From Tupaia tana (Eukaryota; Chordata; Mammalia; Scandentia; Tupaiidae), in the NCBI GenBank assembly GCA_026018925.1, contig JAKSZU010000009.1, forward strand, positions 68,436,949 to 68,500,948: DNA of 64,000 bases. The letters are read 5' to 3'. Shown piece by piece: positions 55,631 through 64,000 of the stretch. Each line of letters starts with the position of its first letter. Position 1 is the first letter of the stretch. The notes under the pieces were generated by a model, which saw nothing but the letters and a program-made list of their open reading frames with translations, did no database searches and was not told the DNA's origin. Position numbers and translations under genes: made by a program.

Positions 55631-55897
55631 GGGACCAGCAGATGGCGTAATGGCTATGTTGCTGAACTCCCATGTAGTCGACTGCGGTTCGAGTCCTGGA
55701 CCCAGTGGTTTAAACTCACGCCAAGCATGTGTACGTGTGTGCCCAAGATCCCGAGAGGAGAATGGAGGAGAAGGGATTGCGGCATGGCCATCCCCACTTG
55801 GGGGGAAATTCTCACTTTCTGTTTCTCTGCCTCTCTCTGTCTTTTTGGTGAGTGCATGCGCCCTATAGCAAAAACCTCTCCAAAATAAAAAGAAAAA
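55631..55897 (+). mobile_element. Long-type SINE
   Basis: Head GGGACCAGCAGATGGCGTAATGG, intact B box GGTTCGAGTCC, CCCACTTGGGGGG in place of the palindrome. TSD not clear. Confidence 0.92.
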
Positions 55898-55967
55898 AGA
55901 AGCTACTTTGTTATCATCTTTCCAAAAAATCCCACCTCAACATCCCAATTTAAAAGAAAAAAAAAAA

Positions 55968-56208
55968 ATGCTAGATGAGTGTGCCCTTGACAGATAGAAA
56001 TAGAAAGATAGAGAGATGGAGAAAGCATTCTCCAGGGGTATGTAATCATATCATGATCTGTTTTCTATTTCTCCATCCTCTTGGGATTTAAGGCACACAT
56101 ACACATATGCCTAGTGTTGTATTTTTCAAGCTTCTGGGGCCAGGACTCAAATCATGGTAAGCTATGTGGGATCAGGTTCCCTTAACCACTAGGCCATGGG
56201 CCTGGCCC
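55968..56208 (-). mobile_element. Old SINE subfamily (GGGCCAGGCCC head)
   Basis: Same variant as 31962: head gggccaggcccatggcctag on the minus strand, ttctccatcctcttgggattt, decayed centre. Confidence 0.68.
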
Positions 56209-56209
56209 A

Positions 56210-57470
56210 AAACCCTACATTTTGAGAGGAAAAATACCATGATTAAAATGTAATTTTAGAAAAAAAATTTTAATGAAGAATTCCAATCAAATTATCAACA
56301 AACTTTAAATGTGTAAGAGTAGTTGTAGCTTAAAACTTCATGACAGTGAGTATTTCTGAATCCTTTTAACTCCTCAGGCCAAGTAAATGTTTTATGAATT
56401 ATATTTAGCTGGTAATGTTCCAGGAATATATATAAAGAGAAAATATCACAAAGCTATAAATTTTGTGCATTAAAAAACTGAGAATAGTAGTGTTAAGGAA
56501 GGATATATTATTTTAAAAGGGTTGGTCTTTTTTATGTGAGAATTTTTCTACAATAAATCGATATAATCCATACCTAAAGTCATAGTGAGTTGCATTTTAT
56601 GATGCTTAAGAATAAATATTACTCTCTTCTCACTTTATTTTCTGTTAGTGTTTAGCTTATCTAATACGTTTCATTCTTGTTTTTCTCCTTACCAAGCTGG
56701 TGGCATTCTAACAGTCAATATAACAATAAAGTTTCAGTTTTGATTACATTCCTCTTATATTTATGGTTTTCATAACAATATTGTCTCACTTTCTGTCCTG
56801 CAACAAACAACAATTGGTTGTAATATTCTCTAGCACCTGTCTTCTAGAATACTACAAATAATAAGTCAGAATTGGAAATTCAACCTAAGACTTAGGCTGA
56901 ATTATTAAGAACCTACCAGAATAATATCCGTCATGTTATTTCGGCAAATTAATTCCCAAATTTTCAATGTAAAATGCTATTTGCCTCAGAATGCTTAATT
57001 GATCTGAACAGTAAATTATAAAAGCAGTCTCAATTCTATCTGATTCTTCTTTGTTTAATATGCACCAGACCTTCTTGATATGCATTAAAAGTGCTTGTAG
57101 ATACAAAAAGGCCATTGTGTAGCTATAATAAATAGTTGATCTCAGTTTGGTAAAAGGTTTTAAAGTACTTAAAATTAACTTGCACTATCTCACACTATTA
57201 TACCTCTCAAGATGATATATGCATTTGTATTTTCAACTTTTACTAAACATTGCTCATAGCAATTTGCATATAAAATTCAGTTTTGAATGAGGTCTCAGTT
57301 TGCTCTTCACTGCCTTATTGTACATTTTACAGGGAAAGCAGAACCTTATAGAACAAAACATTGATGCTTTCAGATTAATGTACACTTTATCTAGTGATTT
57401 CCATCAAATACAAATTCAAAGGTAAAATCTGAGCTATGGATAGATATAAGTGTGCCTTTTCTATTAAACA
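56210..57470. other. Unique A/T-rich sequence
   Basis: About 1.26 kb without recognisable repeats or ORFs. Confidence 0.4.
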
Positions 57471-57483
57471 GGTTAGCATTTTT

Positions 57484-57735
57484 TTTTTTTTTTTTGGAGA
57501 GTTTTTCGCTATAGGGTGCATGCGCTCGCCAGAAAGAGAGATAGAAAGCGAGAAATCACCCCCCGGGGGGATGGCCATGCAGCAATCCCTTCTCCTCCAT
57601 TCTCCTCTCAGGATCTTGGGCACGCACGCACACATGCCCCGCGTCAGTTTATGCCACCGGGTCTGGGACTCAAACTGCGGTCAGCTACATGGGAGTCCAA
57701 CGACATAGCTATTACTCTAACTGCTGGTCCAACGA
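57484..57735 (-). mobile_element. Long-type SINE
   Basis: Palindrome ccccccgggggg lacks the central base. Perfect TSD gttagcattttt at 57472-57483 and 57736-57747. Confidence 0.93.
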
Positions 57736-57898
57736 GTTAGCATTTTTAATACTGAGTTTGTCATATCTCCAAATTTCAAAATTCTACAGCACAATACAGG
57801 AATGTATTTCAATTTAAAATATTTGTTGTGAATAGACCTTCCTTCTTACTAACTTCATTCAAGTAATTTGCTTTGGTAACTTAATGTCCATCTTTATT

Positions 57899-58154
57899 TT
57901 TTTTGGAGAGGTTTTTGCTATAGGGTGCGTGCGCTCGCCAGAAAGACAGATAGAGACAGAGAGATAGAAATCAAGAAATCTCCCCCAGGGGAGATGGCCA
58001 CGCCACAGTCCCTTCTCCTCCATTCTCCTCTCGGGATCTTGGGCATGCATGCACATGTGCCCGGCATGAGTTTAAGCCACCAGGTCCAGGACTCAAACCG
58101 CGGTTGGCTACATGGGAGTCCAGTGACACAGCCATTATGCTAACTGCTGGTCCC
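57899..58154 (-). mobile_element. Long-type SINE
   Basis: Complete; GGGACCAGCAGTTAGC head. Flanks aatgtccatctttat and agtgtccatcctttt form an imperfect TSD. Confidence 0.9.
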
Positions 58155-58159
58155 AGTGT

Positions 58160-58560
58160 CCATCCTTTTTAATGACATGTATCCAAAACTCTTACTATAA
58201 GGTACTACATCTATATTTAATGATTAAATTATTTTAATAATAAGGAATACATTTATAATAATTTTCATAAGGAATACATTTATAATAATTTTCATTATAA
58301 ATAAAAGAAAAAAATAAACTTTATGTATGTATGGAATATAGAGTAGGAAAAAGAAGTCAATGTATTTCTTACTCCTCACATATGTCATTCACAGTCTCTC
58401 AAAGCCCCTGTTCTACTAAAGTTCATACTATCACATATTGTTCCTTCCTGTATTACTGATGTTTGATATTTTATCAGAAAAACACCACTGTGAATTTTAT
58501 TATTTGTCTACATTCCTTTTATCATTATGGTAATCACCATTCATACAATGACCCTTCCAA
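58160..58560. other. Unique sequence with a 24-bp tandem
   Basis: At about 58240-58293 the phrase 'aaggaatacatttataataatttt' occurs twice in tandem. Nothing else is recognised. Confidence 0.5.
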
Positions 58561-59335
58561 CACATGACACTATAGTCCTCAACTAGGTATCTGTGGGCAT
58601 TGCAAATCTTCAAATCTAAACATCCACTTGAACAAAATCTTTGTCCAAAATATTTTACCCAATTCTTCTTTAGTAATATTTTATACTCAAACCCCTGACA
58701 TAGTATTATAATTGACAGAGTTTTCCTGTCCTTTGACTTTAGCTTTGGTTATGTGACATGCTTACGCTCATGGTGCATAAGTATATATGAAGCAACAGAG
58801 ATTTTTTTTTTTTTTGAGAGGTTTTTGCTATAGGGCGCATGCGCTCGCCAGACAGACAGAGAGAGACAGAGAGACAGAAAGCAGGAAATCACCCCCCAGG
58901 GGGGATGGCCACGCCGCAATCCCTTCTCCATTCTCCTCTCGGGATCTTGGGCACGCATGCACACGCGCCCGGCGTGAGTTTAAGCCACCGGGTCCGGGAC
59001 TCGAACCACGGTCGACTACATGGGAGTCCAGCGACACAGCCATTATGCTAACTGCTGGTTCCGAAGCAACAGAGATTTGAAATATGCATATATGATTGGG
59101 CTTCACTGCCTGCACTTCTGCCAACACCACAGAAAGCACAAATATTGGGGAGCCATTGCCCTTTCAGCTTGACTCTTTTATTGGAACATAAGTGAGCTAG
59201 AAACTGCAGCCTGGATCCTAGACAACTAACTCACACACCCATGATCAAAAAAATAAACATTTATTTTTGTAAGCTAGAGAGATTGTGAAATTATTTGTTA
59301 CACAGCATCATTATGGCAATAGCTGACTAATACAC
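58560..59335 (+). mobile_element. MaLR/MLT1-like LTR, split by a SINE
   Basis: The end (aaataaacatttatttttgtaagctagagagattgtgaaattatttgttacacagcat...ggcaatagctgactaatacac) follows the MLT1-type LTR terminus. The left limit is uncertain. No retroviral genes. Confidence 0.5.
58805..59062 (-). mobile_element. Long-type SINE in LTR
   Basis: Young, GGAACCAGCAG subtype. Perfect 16-bp TSD gaagcaacagagattt at 58789-58804 and 59063-59078. Confidence 0.95.
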
Positions 59336-59655
59336 TCTATTCTGTCATCTTCAGCACTTTCTCCCATCTAATGAATCTGCTCTTCATAGACATTATCCCT
59401 ATTCTCCACTTTCATTCCCATAATAACAACACTTTAGCTTTCTTCTGACCCATCAGATATAAACTCCACAGCTATTCAAAGCAAAAAAGAAAAAAATCAA
59501 TGCAATTATTTTCTTGTTTTTATTGTCTTGTGTCATTCATGTCTTATCAGTTCACAAACATATATGTTTTACTGGGAGGTATTGTGTAACATATAATATT
59601 TGTACTATATTCTATATCTAAAAATTTGAAAAAATATATATGAATTCTAAAACAG
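59336..59655. other. Unique sequence
   Basis: Nothing recognised. Confidence 0.35.
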
Positions 59656-59659
59656 ATCT

Positions 59660-59893
59660 TGAGACTAGATGGTGGCTCGGTAGTAGTACAACTACACCCA
59701 TGTAGAAAAAAGTCCTGAATTCATATCCTGGGACCTTCTTGGATATGTTGGGCACACACTTGTGTGTGTTGTCTGTGATCTGGTACAGCTCAGACTGGAA
59801 GTGGACTTCAATATAAAGATCCTGTTGGAGTTCCCTGTGTATGTCTCTTTCTGTTTCTCTTCTCTGATGTAAGTAATAAATAAATTAAAAAAA
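59660..59893 (+). mobile_element. Divergent tRNA-like SINE (third family)
   Basis: gactagatggtggctcggtagtagtac opening; later gttggagttccctgtgtatgtctc and a tail from gatgtaagtaataaataaat. Shares the tail wording (gtaagtaataaa/gaagtaataaa) with the copy at 1150. Confidence 0.5.
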
Positions 59894-60142
59894 TAAAAAT
59901 GATAGTAAAGCACATCTTGTCTCAAGAATTTTTAGAAAAGGGCTTATGAATTTGTGTTTCTACATGCATATCTGAGTGTGTTTATGTATGTGTGTTTAAT
60001 ATAAAGTATAAAGATATAGGAAAAAACGTTTGAAAGGACACAGAAAACTGATAATACTTTTACCTTTCGTGAGAATAACCTGGGTAATTGTGGAGCAAAG
60101 GTACACAATGTATTAATAGCTCAAATAAATTAAGTATTTAAA

Positions 60143-60415
60143 GAGACTTGCAGATGGCATAATGGTTACATCACTGAACTCCCACGTAGTCAACTGAAGT
60201 TTGAGTCCTGGACCTGGTGGCTTAAAACTCATGCCAGGTGCATTTGTATGCATGCCCAAGATCCTTAGAGGAGAATGGAGGAGAAGGAATTGTGATATGG
60301 CCATCTCCCCTTGGGGGAGGGGGTGATTTCTCACTGTCTGTCTCTCTGTCTCTCTCTGTCTTGCTGGTGGGCACAAAAATCTCTAAATCAAAATTCTAAA
60401 ATCTCTCTAAAAATA
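60143..60415 (+). mobile_element. Long-type SINE, head changed
   Basis: Starts gagacttgcagatggcataatgg. The centre reads tctccccttgggggaggggg. Flanked by imperfect aaataaattaagtattta / aaataaataagtactta. Confidence 0.88.
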
Positions 60416-60516
60416 AATAAATAAGTACTTAAAAATACTTGGTGAAGATCTTGAAGCAGAAAGGAGCTTGTGGGTTTAAAGACCAAGTTGAAAGCGCTAA
60501 TAATAAATTGTAAAGG

Positions 60517-60777
60517 GGACCAGCAGTTAGCGTAATGGCTATATTGCTGGACTCCCATGTAGTCAACCACGGTTCAAGTCCCTGACCTGGTGGCTTAAAC
60601 TCACGCTGGGCGCTTATGCGTGAGTGCCCAAGATCCCAAAGGGAGAATGGAGGAGAAGGGATTGTGGCGTGGCCATCCCCCCTGGGGGGTGATTTCACGC
60701 TTTCTGTCTCTCGGTCTCTCTGTCTTTCTGGCAAGTGCAAACACCCTATAGCAACAAACTTCTCCAAACAAACAAAT
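60517..60777 (+). mobile_element. Long-type SINE
   Basis: GGACCAGCAGTTAGCG head with intact palindrome. Perfect 15-bp TSD aataaattgtaaagg at 60502-60516 and 60778-60792. Tail is (AAAC/AAAT)n rather than pure A. Confidence 0.94.
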
Positions 60778-60792
60778 AAATAAATTGTAAAG

Positions 60793-61140
60793 GTAATGGG
60801 GAAGTGACTCTCTGAAATGGAAAAGGAAGTGGTAATGTGCAAGTTATTCTCTATCTTCATCCTCTATCCATTCTCCTCTCTTCTCTGCTATGCTCTGTAC
60901 TCTGGGGGAGGGGTTTCTTAATAGGGTTCACTTACTGATTGATTTGTGGTTGGGTTTGACCACTTGGAAGCATCAGTCATTAGGAAGACAAATAGAGAGG
61001 AAAGTAGGAACATTTTTTCTTCAGTCCTTCCGTGATTCAGTGCCAATTTGCCGGCACTGGTCACATTCCTTTAGGTCTACATCAGGACTCCAGCACCTGG
61101 GAGGTAGGTTCTGCATAGCTCCAATTCTCCAAGTTTCCTG

Positions 61141-61180
<40 letters not shown>

Positions 61181-61440
61181 AATTTTTATTATTATTATTT
61201 TTCTCTTAGCTCCATCAAGCCTAGTCATGGTAAAGAATTCTGATGCTACAGTTAAACAGGTAGACTGTTGAAATAAGCAATAGCTGTTCATATCAGCTCT
61301 TCAGTAAAAATGCGAAGCATGGCCATAATGCATAAAATGAGAGGAAGGTACCAGATTGGGTAAATTAGTCAACTGTTGTCATTGAATTATTTTAATCTTT
61401 GATGCATAAAAATTAAACCGTTTATGAAAAAAATGAAAAA
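60793..61440. other. Unique sequence with (GT)n
   Basis: No gene. The GT run lies at 61144-61178. Confidence 0.4.
61144..61178. repeat. (GT)n microsatellite
   Basis: About 17 pure GT units. Confidence 0.95.
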
Positions 61441-61444
61441 CCTT

Positions 61445-61668
61445 ACATGATGTGTTCTCAGTCTACTTTTCAAACCTTCCCTATTCTACTCTCCCACCCA
61501 ATATTCTGGATGTGTTTTCAATACTCTATACGCTTTAAACTATTCAGCTTTGTTCCTCTGTTCTTTTCTCCTTGGGGAGAATTCCTTCTATGTTCTCCCA
61601 TTTTTCCTTACTATGACCACCACCTATGTTTAAATTCTATTAACCCTTCAAGATCTACTTCCCAGCTA
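61445..61668 (+). mobile_element. Possible L2 fragment
   Basis: Pyrimidine-rich; 'ccttcaagatctacttccca' near the end is L2-like. Weak. Confidence 0.35.
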
Positions 61669-61670
61669 AT

Positions 61671-61941
61671 TATTTTTATTTATTTATTTATATGTTTATT
61701 TTAGAGATTTTGCTAAAGGGTGTGTGTGCTTGCCGGAGAGACAGAGTGACAGAAGGCAAGAAATCACCCCCTAGGGGAGATGGTCATGCCAGAATTCCTT
61801 CTCCTCTATTCTCCTCTCAGGATTTTGGGCATGCACACATACGTGTCTGGTGTGAGTTTTAAGCCACTAGGTCCGGGACTTGAACCATGGTCAACTACGT
61901 GGGAGTCCAGCAATGTAACCATTACAGCATCTGCTGGTCCC
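61671..61941 (-). mobile_element. Long-type SINE
   Basis: (ATTT)n tail at the left end. Head GGGACCAGCAGATGCTG (minus). Palindrome decayed to accccctaggggag. Confidence 0.9.
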
Positions 61942-62061
61942 TCAACTTTTTATTGTGAAAATATTCAAACTATAAAAAAATGTAGTGGAAAGCCTGCTCT
62001 TAGATTCTGTAATTAACTTTGGCTATGTTTGCTTTATCACATTAAATAGCCATCCATCATT

Positions 62062-62341
62062 TTTTTTTTAACATTTTTTTTTTTTTGGAGAGGTTTTTTT
62101 GCTATAGGGCACGTGCGCTAGCCAGACAGACAGAGAGAGACATAGAGACAGAAAGCGAGAAATCACCCCCCCAGGGGGGATGGTCACACCGCAATCCCTT
62201 CTCCTCCATTCTCCTCTCGGGATCTTGGGCACGCACACACATGCACCCGGCGTGAGTGTTAAGCCACCGGGTCTGGGACACGAACCGCGGTCGACTACGT
62301 GGGAGTCCAGCGACATAGCCATTACGCTAACTGCTGGTTCC
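62062..62341 (-). mobile_element. Long-type SINE
   Basis: GGAACCAGCAG subtype with seven C in the palindrome (accccccccagggggg-type). TSD ccatccatc around 62050 and 62341. Confidence 0.92.
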
Positions 62342-62585
62342 CATCCATCTTATTTTTTGAAACACTTCAAAATTAGTAGCATATATCCATACACTTCACC
62401 CTAACAGATCATGCATTTTATTTACTGGGATATGAAATTGTTTAATGTTTTTAATATTTCATCTAGAATTCCATGCAATTTTATTTGTACCTGTCTTGGA
62501 GTTTAAGCTTTCTACTTTATGTCAGAACTGTTACTGAAAATTTCATACAGATTCTATTTTACGATCAAATACATGATCTCCTATG

Positions 62586-62719
62586 CAAGGGGTACTTCTA
62601 AAAGTTCATGGACTATATATATTATGAACAAATTATGCATGGGATTCAAGATATTTTGCACTAAAATAAACTTGTGTTGCAATTCATTTTTCCATGAACT
62701 TTTTGAAGCCCCCTTTGTA
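62586..62719. mobile_element. Mariner-like MITE, copy 2
   Basis: About 130 bp with terminal inverted repeats: left aggggtacttctaaaagttc, right gaactttttgaagccccctt, reverse complements with few differences. Inner gcatgggattcaag...ttttgcactaaaataaactt is shared with 24953. No transposase. Confidence 0.75.
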
Positions 62720-63765
62720 TATCACGCATTACCTAACATCATGCTTTGCAGCCAGCAAAAGTTCAGTTACTCTATTTTGGCCAACTGAATATATATATGT
62801 GACAGTCTGGAATACATGAGATACAATTGTAAACACTTGTTCGGTAACCTGCTCCTGTAGTATTCTCATCTTCTAAACTGGAGCAAATGTATGCCAATCT
62901 AAAGACTCAATTTCCTCAGAAAAATCTTGAACAAGTGATACAAAGCAAGAGATGGTTTTTAAAGAGATTGGTATCATCATTCTTGCTCCTGGACCTTCTC
63001 TGATATTGGCATCTCATTTTTCAGGTTCACACCATGCTCTCCTTCCATCTGCTTTTCTGCTCTCAATCATTTGTATCCCTATGACTTTGTCATCAAAATC
63101 AGCTACCAGATCTTACCAAGGTTTCCTTTTTCACTGTCTGCCTGTGTCTTCTGTGATCATTTGCTTCATAATTCTGTCAATTTACTATCTGTGAAACTGC
63201 AATGTGGATTTTGGTCATTCCGTAAGGGTATGTATGTTTTCTTTACCGTTTCCTTCCGCGGTTGGTTCTTACTGCAACGTCAATTAACAGCTTTATATTC
63301 TAGTCTGTTAAAGATCAAATCACATATCTCACTTTTATTTTACCAGTCAGATGTATCTAGACTCCTGATCCCAGCCAAAGTCCTGTTTTAGACAAGTAAG
63401 TCCTTGAAAGGCAGCTAGTTGCCATAGAAAATGTTTTCTGATCACAGTGACATATTAGTATATAATTTTTTTGATATGATTTAAATGTTGATACAGGCAT
63501 CAGGTGGCAAAAAAGCAAGACCAAACACAGAGGACTTGCATTATAAACTTCTGGGGCAGTTGCTTACATACAGATTGCTTTTATATTTCTCATTTTGGAA
63601 TAAAATGTGGCAAGTTTTTTATTAATTAAGTATCTTGAAGATAAACAAGTTTCCTCTATCTTGCTTCCTTAATGTTAAAATTGACCTTTCCTTTATGAAC
63701 AGGTAATGATAACAGATGTCAGTTTCTGTTTTATGTTGTTTATAGTCTTTCTTTCATTTTTAATG
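62720..63765. other. Unique sequence
   Basis: No repeat recognised. The frames at 62952-63194 and 63071-63391 (plus, about 80 and 106 codons) have no recognisable domains and I do not call them genes. Confidence 0.35.
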
Positions 63766-63767
63766 CT

Positions 63768-63923
63768 TTTTTTAAAATTTAACTTTATTCATCATCATCA
63801 TTAATTTTTTAATTTGACCACGGAGCAACAGAGAGAGAGAAGGAAAGCAGGAAAACAAATCGCCAAGCCCAGGAACCAAACCGCAGGGTCCAGTGCCTCA
63901 ACCACCGTGCCACCTGCTGGCCC
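63768..63923 (-). mobile_element. Short-type SINE
   Basis: Head GGGGCCAGCAGGTGGCACGG on the minus strand, the cleanest short-type head in the window. B box decayed (part deleted after accaaaccgcag). Confidence 0.9.
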
Positions 63924-64000
63924 CATTGTTCATATTATTTCTGCTGGAATATAAAGTTGATAATGCTTTAATAGTGCAGGTCCCTCAGCATTTTCAGACT

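Overview
The window is repeat-dense, non-coding nuclear DNA from a placental mammal. Ancient layers shared by placentals are present (MIR, L2, MaLR-type LTR pieces, old L1 relics). On top lies a lineage-specific layer of about 60 tRNA-derived SINE copies. There is no Alu, B1 or B2. The SINE heads read GGGACCAGCAG or GGGGCCAGCAG and keep RNA polymerase III A-box and B-box sequences. I cannot fix the species; a mammal with abundant tRNA-derived SINEs is required, and a dermopteran (colugo) is one unproven guess.

I see no ordinary multi-exon gene. The one protein-coding-like locus is an uninterrupted 179-codon PTRH2 (mitochondrial peptidyl-tRNA hydrolase 2) frame on the minus strand at 36697-37236. 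It is a retrocopy: it has a poly(A) tract, an AATAAA signal and an 18-bp target-site duplication (17/18). Its frame is whole, but the start codon has become GTG and two residues of the family's signature segment are changed.

Layout. 1-8400: SINEs, old repeats, then a complete half-L1 insertion (6441-8391) carrying L1 ORF1 and a 3' UTR but no ORF2. 8400-10800: old L1 with three SINEs stacked in it. 10900-17860: a degraded, nearly full-length L1 (plus strand) with five SINEs inside. 17860-21690: repeat-poor. 21690-26060: clustered SINEs, one mariner-like MITE and a MIR. 26116-29308: a second half-L1 (minus) with a tandemly repeated 5' UTR. 29650-35500: fairly SINE-poor, with L2 and MIR. 35500-39700: nested SINEs, L2, the PTRH2 retrocopy and a micro-rearrangement. 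40400-50740: L1 3' ends, a third half-L1 (44316-46391) and an L1 whose 3' tail matches the half-L1 tail. 50740-64000: SINEs, an old L1 piece, an LTR, a second MITE and unique sequence.

The elements are linked. The half-L1s and SINEs carry no reverse transcriptase and must have been moved by L1. One ORF2-bearing L1 fragment (48112-48815) ends in the same 3' tail as the half-L1s. Three SINE designs are present: long (about 260-280 bp, with a central GC-rich body), short (about 150-180 bp, no body), and an intermediate with the long type's 3' end but no body. Most insertions keep recognisable target-site duplications, which date the nesting. All boundaries were read by eye.
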